Shown here piece by piece: positions 7,849 to 14,519 of a stretch of DNA of 14,519 nt. The stretch spans positions 1 to 14,519 of the forward strand of contig JAKOZM010000166.1 in the NCBI GenBank assembly GCA_029779995.1. The letters run 5' to 3'. The notes under the pieces were generated by a model. It saw nothing but the letters and a program-made list of their open reading frames with translations, made no database searches and was not told the DNA's origin. Source of the stretch: Actinomycetes bacterium. GTDB taxonomy: Bacteria > Actinomycetota > Actinomycetes > S36-B12 > UBA10799. Position numbers and translations under genes: made by a program. Every line of letters starts with the position of its first letter. Within the stretch, counting starts at the first letter, position 1.

Positions 7849-7858
7849 TCAATCAGCC
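7843..7858. terminator. Inverted repeat spanning two convergent stop codons (possible bidirectional terminator)
   Basis: GGCTGAT-CA-ATCAGCC is a perfect 7-bp inverted repeat with a 2-bp spacer. The plus-strand TGA of the DUF4239 gene (7846-7848) lies in one arm and the minus-strand TGA of the GNAT gene (7855-7853) lies symmetrically in the other. In RNA from either strand it can form a stem of about 6 bp. No T-run follows on either side, so efficiency is uncertain. Confidence 0.4.
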
Positions 7859-8287
7859 CGCTGGCCGGATCATCTCCACGAATGACCGGCCGTCGGGTCC
7901 CGTGAACCGCCGCACGACCTCAAATCCGGCGGACTGGCACAGTCGCTGGGATCGCTCATTGAACGCCGCCACGGCAGCACGCAGTGGACGCCCGGCGAAG
8001 CGCTCGGTCACCATCTGCATGAGTTCAGTACCCAACCCCTGGCTGAGCAGATCCGGACGCAGTCCGGCGCCCACATCCACAGCGTCATGGGCCTCCCACT
8101 GCCCGGGCACCCGGGCGTGCTCACCCAGACAGACGAAACCCACCAACTCGCCCTCGCGGACAACGGGATGGTAGTCCGCGAGCTCAGAGGACTCGCTGGC
8201 GTCGTAGAGGTCGTACGGCGGCGGGTAGGCCCACCCGGCAACTGCGGCGGCCTCCTCTGGTGTGAGCCCGCGATCCAGAATCTCCAT
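7853..8287 (-). CDS. GNAT family N-acetyltransferase
   Basis: A 144-residue protein of GNAT fold length. It should move an acetyl group from acetyl-CoA to an amine; the substrate cannot be told from sequence. Seen: the central strand and acetyl-CoA loop VDVGAGLRPDLLSQGLGTELM (about 70-90), where SQGLG replaces the usual Q/RxxGxG with Leu81 at the first position, and the typical motif B AFNERSQRLCQSAGFEVVRRF (108-128). Start ATG 8287 shares one base with the acyl-CoA dehydrogenase stop (TGATG), which suggests translational coupling. GTG 8290 is the alternative and adds one residue. It is the last gene of the minus-strand chain. Confidence 0.88.
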   Translation of the reverse strand: MEILDRGLTPEEAAAVAGWAYPPPYDLYDASESSELADYHPVVREGELVGFVCLGEHARVPGQWEAHDAVDVGAGLRPDLLSQGLGTELMQMVTERFAGRPLRAAVAAFNERSQRLCQSAGFEVVRRFTGPDGRSFVEMIRPAG

Positions 8288-9423
8288 CACAGGTCCCTGG
8301 CCACGATCATCCGCTGAATCTGGTTGGTGCCCTCAAAGATCTGCATGACCTTGGCCTCGCGCATGTACCGTTCCACCGGGAAGTCGCGGGTATAACCGGC
8401 GCCCCCCAGCACCTGCACCGCATCGGTGGTGACCCGCATCGCGTTGTCGGTGGCCACCAGTTTCGCGATCGCGGCTTCTCGCGTGAATCGCTGCCCATTA
8501 TCGCGGCGGCGGGCGGCGGAGCGCGTCAACTGCCGGGCCGACTCCACAGCGGCGTCCATATCGGCCAGCAGGAAGGCCAGCCCCTGATGCTCGATGATGG
8601 GCCGTCCGAACGTCTCTCGCTCCTTGGCGTAAGTGACGGCATCAGCCAGGGCCCGCGACGCCAAACCAGTGGCGGCAGCCGCGATCCCCAGCCGCCCGGA
8701 GTCCAGGCCGGTCAGCGCGATCTTGAGTCCTTGGCCGGGCACACCGAGCAGGCGGTCCTCATCGACCCGGACGTCCTCGAAGCGCACCGAGGCGGTCGTC
8801 GATCCCATCAGCCCCATCTTGCGCTCGGGGGCATCGAAGCCCAGTCCGGGCGCCTCTCCTGGAACCAGGAAGCAGGAGACCTCCGTGGCACCGGTCTTGG
8901 CCATCACCTGGTAGAAATCCGCCTGCCCCCCGTGCGTGACCCATGCCTTGGTGCCATTCAGCACCCACTGGCCCCCGGCCCGCTGGGCGCTCGTGAGCAT
9001 TGCCGCGGGGTCGGATCCGGCATGTGACTCCGACAGACAGTAGGCACCCAGCAGTCGCCCGCTGAGCATGTCTGGCAGCCAGCGGTCCCGCTGCTCATCA
9101 GTGCCGAACTGCGCCAGACCGAAGCAGGACAGCACATGCACGCTGACCCCCACGGCGACACTGGACCAGGTGGCGCCCAACTCCTCCAAGACCCGCAGAT
9201 ACACCTCGTAGGGCACCGCACCGCCGCCCCAGCGCTCTGGATACGGCAGGCTCAGCAGGCCCGCGTCGCCCAGAGTCCGGAACACATCCCGGGGGAACTC
9301 GCCAGCCTCCTCCGCCTGCGCCACCCGGGGGGCCAGCACGTCGTGGCACAACTCACGGGTCAGCGCCAGCAGTTGCTCATACTCGGTTTCCACAGTCCAA
9401 CGGTAAGACGCCGGTTCACGCAC
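8287..9423 (-). CDS. Acyl-CoA dehydrogenase
   Basis: A flavoprotein that introduces the alpha-beta double bond into an acyl-CoA thioester and passes electrons to ETF. The 378-residue length is standard for the short/medium/branched-chain group. Seen: the flavin-binding segment [11 protein letters not shown] (128-138), [14 protein letters not shown] (153-166), [17 protein letters not shown] (202-218), ERETFGRPI (268-276), [20 protein letters not shown] (337-356), and [10 protein letters not shown] with Glu364 at the catalytic-base position. Acyl specificity is not readable from sequence. Start GTG 9423 overlaps the YihY stop by 8 nt; GTG 9393 is a possible shorter start that removes ten residues. 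No clear Shine-Dalgarno sequence precedes either. The stop overlaps the GNAT start. Confidence 0.95.
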   Translation of the reverse strand: MREPASYRWTVETEYEQLLALTRELCHDVLAPRVAQAEEAGEFPRDVFRTLGDAGLLSLPYPERWGGGAVPYEVYLRVLEELGATWSSVAVGVSVHVLSCFGLAQFGTDEQRDRWLPDMLSGRLLGAYCLSESHAGSDPAAMLTSAQRAGGQWVLNGTKAWVTHGGQADFYQVMAKTGATEVSCFLVPGEAPGLGFDAPERKMGLMGSTTASVRFEDVRVDEDRLLGVPGQGLKIALTGLDSGRLGIAAAATGLASRALADAVTYAKERETFGRPIIEHQGLAFLLADMDAAVESARQLTRSAARRRDNGQRFTREAAIAKLVATDNAMRVTTDAVQVLGGAGYTRDFPVERYMREAKVMQIFEGTNQIQRMIVARDL

Positions 9424-10561
9424 CGTCGTAGGGCGTGCGCGGAATCCCTTCGGGGCGCCGCATCAGGGCTTCCAGGTCGGGCCGGCGGGGGTCGTCGTGA
9501 CCGGCGGCGTCGAAGTACACACCGTTTCGCTGATTCGGCATGCGTTCATCCATCAGGGTCAAAAGCACGTAGGCGCGCTCATCGGCGGGGAAGAGATTGT
9601 TGATGTCGACCCCTCGCGGCCACAGCCGCCAGGCCCAGACCACCGACACCTCATAGGACATGACGATGGCATTGGATGCCAGGAACAGCACGGAGACGAA
9701 GGCGATCACGGTGGTCATGGCGCCGTACACCGCGGAGGAGTTCGCGAGGAATCGACCCACGATCACCCCGGCGAGCTGCAGGATCGCCGAGATCACGACC
9801 GCCCCGACCATCGCCCCGACCAGGATCTCGCGCGGCCGGATTGGCCGGCGACTCAAGAGCAGCGGCGCCACGAACAAGGATCCGAGGATGACGCCGAACC
9901 GGATCAGCCCCTGCACGAGACCCTGCCACTGGCCAGGCAGATGCTGGCTGATCCACAGCGAGGTCCCGGCGATGATGACGACACCAATACCGAGCACCAG
10001 CAGCATCAAGAGCACCCGGATGTAGCGAGGACCGAAGCCGTAGCGGAACCGGTACGGCACGCAGAACACCTGGTTCACCATCGCGTAGACGGCGAACGCC
10101 GCGCCCGTGCCAGCCAGCAGCAGACCCAGCAGGGCCACCACGAGGGCAGGGCCGCTACCGGGCAGGGTGTCATAGGAGTCGATGATCTGCTGCTGGAACT
10201 CCGGCGGCACGATCTGTTTGACCAAGTCGTTGATGTAGTCCGGGTTGTTCTCCGCGACCGTGCGAAGTACCGCATACCCACCGATCGCCAGCGGGAAGAT
10301 GCTGAACAGCGTGTAGTAGGCCAGCAGGGCCGCCAGCCGGCTTCCTTCGTCGTCGGCGTACTTCTTGAACACCGCGTACCCGAAGGCGATCGGGGCGAAG
10401 CGGGCCTGTGCGCGGTCCACGAACCGCCCGGCGCCCAGCACCACCTTCTCCACCTCGCCGGCCGGTCCAGTGTGAGAGCGCACCGGCTCATCAGCCTGGT
10501 AGGCACGCTCCGGGTCCTCCCAAGGCCGGTAGAACGGCTCCTGCGGGTTCTGTGGACTCAC
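9416..10561 (-). CDS. YihY/BrkB family inner-membrane protein
   Basis: A 381-residue protein with six predicted membrane helices at about 77-99, 138-162, 181-205, 216-237, 245-270 and 278-306, between a charged N-terminal tail of about 60 residues and a soluble C-terminal tail of about 70. The block [18 protein letters not shown] (about 74-91) at the first helix is typical of YihY/BrkB. The family was once labelled 'ribonuclease BN' in error; its real function is not settled. I chose GTG 10561 because it overlaps the metallopeptidase stop as GTGA, the usual coupled arrangement. GTG 10594 would add 11 residues. The end overlaps the acyl-CoA dehydrogenase start by 8 nt. Confidence 0.9.
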   Translation of the reverse strand: MSPQNPQEPFYRPWEDPERAYQADEPVRSHTGPAGEVEKVVLGAGRFVDRAQARFAPIAFGYAVFKKYADDEGSRLAALLAYYTLFSIFPLAIGGYAVLRTVAENNPDYINDLVKQIVPPEFQQQIIDSYDTLPGSGPALVVALLGLLLAGTGAAFAVYAMVNQVFCVPYRFRYGFGPRYIRVLLMLLVLGIGVVIIAGTSLWISQHLPGQWQGLVQGLIRFGVILGSLFVAPLLLSRRPIRPREILVGAMVGAVVISAILQLAGVIVGRFLANSSAVYGAMTTVIAFVSVLFLASNAIVMSYEVSVVWAWRLWPRGVDINNLFPADERAYVLLTLMDERMPNQRNGVYFDAAGHDDPRRPDLEALMRRPEGIPRTPYDGA

Positions 10562-12495
10562 CAGATCCGGACCCGTTGGTCCGGTTCGCGCCACATCCCA
10601 TCACCAGGCAACACCTCGAAGGCGTCGAAGAAGGCGTCGGTGTTGACGAGGGTTCCGAACACCCGGAACTCCGGCGGCGAGTGCGGGTCGATGGTGATCC
10701 GGCGCACCGTCTCTTCGGGGCGGGTCTTCGCGCGCCACACTTGCGCGAAACCGAGGAAGAACCGCTGGATCCCGGTGAGCCCATCGACGATGGGCGGCTC
10801 CTGGCCATCGAGGGACAGCAGGTAGGCCCGGAACGCCACGGCCAACCCGGAGACATCGGCGATGTTCTCGCCGAGCGTGAGTTCGCCATTGATCGGGTGT
10901 CCCGTGACAGGTTCGTATCCCGCATACTGCTCGACCAAGGCCTGGGTCAACCCCCGGAAGGCCTCGTGGTCGGCATCGCTCCACCAGTTACGCAGATTGC
11001 CGTCACCATCGAACTGCGACCCCTGGTCGTCGAACCCGTGGGAGATCTCATGGCCAATGACAGCCCCGATGGCACCGTAGTTGAGGGCGTCGTCGGCGGG
11101 CATCGTGAAGAACGGAGCCTGCAGAATGCCCGCCGGGAACACGATCTCGTTCATCTCCGGGTTGTAGTAGGCGTTGACTGTCTGGGCGTTCATATGCCAC
11201 TCATCGCGATCCACCGGACCCCCGAGCTTGTTGACCTCGTAGTCGTGGTGGAACTCGCGGGCGTTGCGCACCGTCGCGATCAGCTCACCGGGTACGACCG
11301 TGAGCGCGGAATAGTCCATCCATCGGTCGGGGTAGCCGATCTTGGGCGTGAACTTGGCGAGTTTGGCGTGGGCCTCCTGCTTCGTCTCATCCGTCATCCA
11401 CTGCAGGCCGTCGATCGACTTCTCGAAGGCGTTGGTCACGTTCGCGACCAGTTCCAGCATGCGGGCCTTGTTCTCCGGGGGGAAATGCCGCGCCACGTAC
11501 TCCTGACCCACAGCCTCACCCAGCAGGCCTTCCACCAGATCAACGCCCCGCTTCCAGCGCGGGCGCATCGAGGGCACCCCTCGCAGAACCTTGCCGTAGA
11601 ACTCGAACGAAGCAGCCACGGTGTCTTCGCTGAGCAGATTGGTGAAGGACGACAGGATGCGCCAGCGCGTGTATGCGCGCCAGTCGTCGAGCGAGACCTC
11701 GTTGACCAACTCCGCCACGGTCTGCGCGTAGTCGGGCTGCGCGATGTTCAGCGTCTGGACCCGGTCCAGCACCCCCACCTGGGCCAGGTAGCCCGGCCAG
11801 TCGTAACCCGGGGTGAGTTCGACCAGATCGGCCAGCGGGAACTGGTTGTACGTGCGAATCGGGTCGCGGTTGGCCACTGGGGTCCAGTGCGCCTGTGCCA
11901 GTCGCGTTTCGAGGTCAAAGACGCGTTGTGCATCGACGTCATCTCCCAGACCGGTGCGCTGGAGCATCGTGGCGACGTGTGCTCGATACGCCTGCCGGAT
12001 CTCGGCGAACTGCTCGCCGAGGTAGTAGTCGCGGTCTGGCATCCCGAGCCCGCTCTGCCACATGTCCAGCACGTACTGGGTCGAGTCGCGGTTGTCCTGG
12101 TGAACCGCACCGCCCAACGGCGCCCCGATCCCCAGTCGCTCCAGCCGCCCCCACAACTCGGGCAGTTCACTGGCGTCGGCCACCTGCTCGACCATGTCCA
12201 GGATGTCGCGGATCGGTTCCAGGCCGGCCGCGTCGATCGCATCGGTGTCCATGAAAGCGTTGAAGACCGCTGCGATCTTCCCCGCGTTCGTGTGCGGGTC
12301 CGCCTCTTGGGCGGCGAGGTCCTCGATGATGGCTTTGAGTTGCTCTTGGGCGACGTCGTGCAGTGCCGTGAACGAGGCGAACTCGGCCTTGTCGTCAGGG
12401 ATCTGGAAGTCGTCGAGCCACTGGCCGAACCAGTGCCGATAGAAATCGTCCTGCGGGCGCACGGACGTGTCCTGCCAGTCGGGATTGAGCACCAT
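10558..12495 (-). CDS. M13 (neprilysin/PepO) family zinc metallopeptidase
   Basis: A 645-residue M13 peptidase expected to cleave short peptides. The N-terminal M13 domain covers about 15-390 and the catalytic domain about 435-645. Seen: the substrate-binding NAYY (441-444); GHEISHGFDDQG with zinc ligands His482 and His486 and catalytic Glu483; GENIAD with third zinc ligand Glu543 and Asp547; His605 and Arg611 near DPHSPPEFRV, matching the transition-state His and substrate-binding Arg of neprilysin; and a C-terminal Trp as in the family. There is no signal peptide or membrane anchor at the N-terminus, so it is probably cytoplasmic. Start ATG 12495 has no Shine-Dalgarno sequence, but TAGGGT ends 6 nt upstream. 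It is the first gene of a four-gene overlapping chain. Confidence 0.96.
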   Translation of the reverse strand: MVLNPDWQDTSVRPQDDFYRHWFGQWLDDFQIPDDKAEFASFTALHDVAQEQLKAIIEDLAAQEADPHTNAGKIAAVFNAFMDTDAIDAAGLEPIRDILDMVEQVADASELPELWGRLERLGIGAPLGGAVHQDNRDSTQYVLDMWQSGLGMPDRDYYLGEQFAEIRQAYRAHVATMLQRTGLGDDVDAQRVFDLETRLAQAHWTPVANRDPIRTYNQFPLADLVELTPGYDWPGYLAQVGVLDRVQTLNIAQPDYAQTVAELVNEVSLDDWRAYTRWRILSSFTNLLSEDTVAASFEFYGKVLRGVPSMRPRWKRGVDLVEGLLGEAVGQEYVARHFPPENKARMLELVANVTNAFEKSIDGLQWMTDETKQEAHAKLAKFTPKIGYPDRWMDYSALTVVPGELIATVRNAREFHHDYEVNKLGGPVDRDEWHMNAQTVNAYYNPEMNEIVFPAGILQAPFFTMPADDALNYGAIGAVIGHEISHGFDDQGSQFDGDGNLRNWWSDADHEAFRGLTQALVEQYAGYEPVTGHPINGELTLGENIADVSGLAVAFRAYLLSLDGQEPPIVDGLTGIQRFFLGFAQVWRAKTRPEETVRRITIDPHSPPEFRVFGTLVNTDAFFDAFEVLPGDGMWREPDQRVRIW

Positions 12496-12501
12496 AGCGC
12501 A

Positions 12502-12507
12502 ACCCTA
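12502..12507 (-). promoter_or_regulatory. -10 element for leaderless M13 peptidase transcript
   Basis: On the minus strand TAGGGT (TAnnnT) ends 6 nt before ATG 12495, so the mRNA would begin at the start codon. No Shine-Dalgarno sequence and no clear -35 are present. It would drive the whole M13-YihY-ACAD-GNAT chain. Confidence 0.45.
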
Positions 12508-12542
12508 TGTTGTCGATTCCCGAGCGCACCATGAGCGTCCCA

Positions 12543-12560
12543 GGGTGCCCGGGCGCACCT
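12543..12560 (-). terminator. Weak hairpin after rdgB
   Basis: Read on the plus strand, GGTGC-ccgggc-GCACC is a perfect 5-bp stem with a 6-nt loop (plus an outer G-T pair), 5 bp past the rdgB stop in the minus-strand transcript. No T-run follows. It may separate the rph-rdgB transcript from the M13 chain. Confidence 0.3.
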
Positions 12561-12565
12561 CGGTA

Positions 12566-13156
12566 CTAGGACACCAAGTGTTTGGTGACCAGGGCCCGGA
12601 ATGCCCGGCCGCGATGGCTGATCGCGTGTTTCTGCTCACTGCTCAACTCCGCCGTGGTGCGGGGCCCGTCATCGGTCGCCACCTCGAAGATCGGGTCGTA
12701 GCCGAAACCGTTCACGCCGCGCGGCGCGTACGTGAGCGTCCCGCTGACTGAGCCGATCTCGACCTCTTCCCGGCCATCGGGCCACACCGCCACAGCGGCA
12801 CACACGAACTGCGCTTGGCGGTGGTCGGCCGGGACATCGGCGAGTTGGGCCAACAACAGGTTCAGGTTCGCTGTGTCGCCGCCCCCACCGGACCAGCGGG
12901 CGCTGAACACCCCCGGGGATCCGCCCAGGACATCGACGGACAGGCCACTGTCGTCGGCCAGTGCGATGTGACCCAACGCAGCCACCGCCCGGGCCTTGAG
13001 CAGCGCGTTCTCCCGGAACGTCACACCCGTCTCCCGGGTGTCCGGGACCTCCACATCGTCGAGGGTGAGGACGGTCTCGGTGACCCCGGCGTCGGCCAGG
13101 ATGGCCTGGATCTCGGCGAGTTTGGCTCGGTTGCGCGTTGCGAGCACGAAGGTCAC
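12566..13156 (-). CDS. rdgB: XTP/dITP diphosphatase (RdgB/HAM1 family)
   Basis: Hydrolyses non-canonical purine triphosphates (ITP, dITP, XTP) to the monophosphates, keeping deaminated bases out of DNA and RNA. The 196-residue length is normal. Seen: the N-terminal [10 protein letters not shown] (6-15), FRENALLKA, the metal/catalytic segment [15 protein letters not shown], the purine-binding NGFGYDPIF, and the C-terminal [17 protein letters not shown]. Start GTG 13156 overlaps the rph stop as GTGA and has GGAGG 6 nt upstream (13163-13167); the longer open frame upstream is rph in another frame. The rph-rdgB pairing is conserved in mycobacteria. Confidence 0.96.
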   Translation of the reverse strand: MTFVLATRNRAKLAEIQAILADAGVTETVLTLDDVEVPDTRETGVTFRENALLKARAVAALGHIALADDSGLSVDVLGGSPGVFSARWSGGGGDTANLNLLLAQLADVPADHRQAQFVCAAVAVWPDGREEVEIGSVSGTLTYAPRGVNGFGYDPIFEVATDDGPRTTAELSSEQKHAISHRGRAFRALVTKHLVS

Positions 13157-13950
13157 GTGGCGCCTCCGGGACGCGCACCCTGCCCGACCGTGGCGGGGCC
13201 GCCGTCGACCAGGTGGCCCGGCGCCTTGGTGCGGGCGGCCAGCGCCGCATGCTGCAACACCGTCAGATCCGCACAACCATGCTGGGCCAGCGCTAACAGG
13301 GCATCGAGGGTGTCCCGGTCGAAGGGCTCCCCCTCTGCGGTGCCCTGCACCTCGACGAAGCGGCCGTCGCCGGTCATCACTACGTTCATGTCGGTGTCGG
13401 CGTTGACGTCATCGTCGTAGTGCAGGTCCAGTCGCGGCTCGCCGTCCACCACACCGACACTCACGGCAGCCACCGAGGTGTGCAGCGGCCACTGCTTGAG
13501 CAGGCCCTGCTCCTGGGCCCACGTGCAGGCGTCGGCAACGGCCAGGTACGCCCCGGTGATCGCCGCAGTGCGGGTCCCCCCGTCGGCCTGCAGCACGTCA
13601 CAGTCCACCTGGATGGTGTTCTCCCCCAGCGCTCGCTCGTCGATGGCGGCCCGCAGTGCCCGACCGATCAGCCGCGAGATCTCCTGCGTGCGGCCGCCGG
13701 GGCGCCCCTTGATGCTCTCGCGCGCGCCACGGGTGTCGGTGGAGCGGGGCAGCATGGCGTACTCCGCGGTGACCCATCCCTGCCCGGAGTCTCGGCGCCA
13801 GCGGGGCACCCCAGCCGCGAACGTCGCGACGCACAGAACCCGCGTCCGGCCGAACTCGACCAGGCACGAACCCTCCCCGTTGTCCTGCCAGCCTCGGTGG
13901 AAACGGATGGGACGCAGGTGGTCGGCAGCGCGGCCGTCAGATCGGGACAT
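13153..13950 (-). CDS. rph: Ribonuclease PH
   Basis: A phosphate-dependent 3'-to-5' exoribonuclease that trims tRNA 3' ends; it acts as a ring of subunits in the cytosol. The 265-residue protein is slightly longer than usual because of a tail of about 20 residues (after [11 protein letters not shown]). Seen: MLPRSTDTR (66-74), [21 protein letters not shown] (81-101) with phosphate-contacting Arg87, [20 protein letters not shown] (115-134) with the GGTRT loop around Arg127, and [21 protein letters not shown] (187-207). ATG 13950 has no Shine-Dalgarno sequence; TACGCT ends 7 nt upstream. The stop overlaps the rdgB start by 4 nt. Confidence 0.97.
   Translation of the reverse strand: MSRSDGRAADHLRPIRFHRGWQDNGEGSCLVEFGRTRVLCVATFAAGVPRWRRDSGQGWVTAEYAMLPRSTDTRGARESIKGRPGGRTQEISRLIGRALRAAIDERALGENTIQVDCDVLQADGGTRTAAITGAYLAVADACTWAQEQGLLKQWPLHTSVAAVSVGVVDGEPRLDLHYDDDVNADTDMNVVMTGDGRFVEVQGTAEGEPFDRDTLDALLALAQHGCADLTVLQHAALAARTKAPGHLVDGGPATVGQGARPGGAT
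13163..13167 (-). promoter_or_regulatory. rdgB ribosome-binding site that decides the start
   Basis: GGAGG on the minus strand, inside the last codons of rph, lies 6 nt before GTG 13156. It settles the rdgB start against longer in-frame possibilities. Confidence 0.75.
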
Positions 13951-13957
13951 GGTGCCC

Positions 13958-13963
13958 AGCGTA
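13958..13963 (-). promoter_or_regulatory. -10 element for leaderless rph-rdgB transcript
   Basis: On the minus strand TACGCT (TAnnnT) ends 7 nt before ATG 13950, putting transcription start at the start codon. It lies in the 51-bp gap after the upstream MBL gene. No -35 consensus is visible. Confidence 0.45.
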
Positions 13964-14001
13964 CTGAGGCCTCGGTGCCCGAAATGGGTCCGCGTCCAGC
14001 G

Positions 14002-14519
14002 TTAGATCTCGAAACTGAATCCGGGCTTCGCGACCTGCAACTCGCCGTCGTACACCGCCTCGGCGTCGGCACGTACCTGCTCGTTGTCATTCCAGGCGAC
14101 GAGGTGGGTCAACACGAGTCGGTCCACGCCAGCCGCGTTGGCGTGCTCGGCGGCCTGCGCACCCGTCAGATGCAGCCCGGTCGGATTGTCCGGGCGTTGG
14201 GCGAAGGACGCCTCGTAGAGCGCGAGGTCCGCGCCGCGCGACAGGTCCACGAGGGCTGGGTTAGGGCCGGTGTCGGCTGAGAAGACCAGAGTGCGCCCGC
14301 CGGCGGTAACGCGCATCCCGTAGGTCTCCACGGGGTGAGCCATGCGTGCGGTGCGCACCTCGAACGGGCCGATGGACGTGGCGTCGTGCACATGGCGCAC
14401 GAAGTTGAACTCGTCGTGCATACCCGGCTTCTTGGGCAGCCCATACGCCGCCGCCATCCGATCGGAGGTCCCTTTCGGGCCGAACACCGGGATCCGGGCG
14501 GCCGGCCCGTCGGGGCTGT
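14002..14519 (-). CDS. MBL-fold metallohydrolase, Rv1339/RNase Z-like (C-terminal 171 residues; N-terminus beyond the right edge)
   Basis: The frame is open from the window edge to TAA 14004-14002. The visible part is the C-terminal half of a beta-lactamase-fold hydrolase of the RNase Z-like group. Counting from the first visible codon: HPVETYGMRV (His61), FSADTGP (Asp82, metal bridge), DLALYEASF, HLTGAQAAEHA (His116) and the last metal ligand in LTHL (His138). The HxHxDH metal motif should lie outside the window. Position upstream of rph-rdgB matches M. tuberculosis Rv1339, reported as an atypical cyclic-nucleotide phosphodiesterase; by analogy this protein may degrade cAMP, which is inference. 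An internal GTG at 14487 is not a likely start because the frame and similarity continue upstream. Confidence 0.88.
   Translation of the reverse strand, partial: SPDGPAARIPVFGPKGTSDRMAAAYGLPKKPGMHDEFNFVRHVHDATSIGPFEVRTARMAHPVETYGMRVTAGGRTLVFSADTGPNPALVDLSRGADLALYEASFAQRPDNPTGLHLTGAQAAEHANAAGVDRLVLTHLVAWNDNEQVRADAEAVYDGELQVAKPGFSFEI

Noticed and set aside
10408..12534. 708-codon plus-strand open frame antisense to the M13 peptidase, and the 442-codon one at 9497-10825 antisense to YihY
   Set aside because: The minus-strand genes carry complete catalytic motifs or membrane helices. The plus-strand translations show neither domains nor plausible starts.
13157..13276. Longer rdgB starting inside rph
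   Set aside because: The extra 40 residues are rph in another frame (Arg/Gly-rich). RdgB proteins begin near the ATRN motif, and GGAGG sits 6 nt before GTG 13156.

Overview
The window is a high-GC (by eye about two thirds G+C), densely packed piece of bacterial chromosome, most likely from an actinomycete (Actinomycetota). Four things point there. The order MBL-fold hydrolase, rph, rdgB matches the mycobacterial order Rv1339, rphA, Rv1341. The 6-phosphogluconate dehydrogenase is the short Gnd2-like type. There is a DUF222/HNH '13E12'-type gene. Several genes have promoters of the leaderless kind common in actinomycetes. I cannot name a genus. No rRNA, tRNA, CRISPR array, insertion sequence or complete mobile element was seen, and no gene-free stretch exceeds about 210 bp.

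Layout, left to right. (1) Minus strand, 1-4413: pgi (glucose-6-phosphate isomerase) followed after 64 bp by metH (cobalamin-dependent methionine synthase), which runs off the left edge before its reactivation domain. (2) Plus strand, 4523-7848: a Gnd2-like 6-phosphogluconate dehydrogenase divergent from pgi, a DUF222/HNH endonuclease-like gene, and a DUF4239 membrane protein. (3) Minus strand, 14519-7853: an MBL-fold hydrolase cut by the right edge, rph (RNase PH), rdgB (ITP/XTP pyrophosphatase), an M13 zinc metallopeptidase, a YihY/BrkB membrane protein, an acyl-CoA dehydrogenase and a GNAT acetyltransferase. The last four overlap one another by 1-8 nt and look like one translationally coupled transcript. 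rph and rdgB also overlap, by 4 nt.

How the genes relate: pgi and gnd sit back to back around a 109-bp control region, at the branch between glycolysis and the pentose phosphate route. rph and rdgB cover RNA 3'-end trimming and nucleotide-pool cleaning. The M13-YihY-ACAD-GNAT chain has no obvious shared pathway.

The window is mostly housekeeping. I found no convincing new multi-gene system. The most useful second-look signals are a repeated leaderless promoter layout (a -10-like hexamer ending 6-7 nt before the start codon at four genes), a perfect inverted repeat in which the stop codons of two convergent genes lie in opposite arms, an Asp at the gnd cofactor position that suggests NAD rather than NADP use, and the tightly coupled but functionally mixed four-gene chain.
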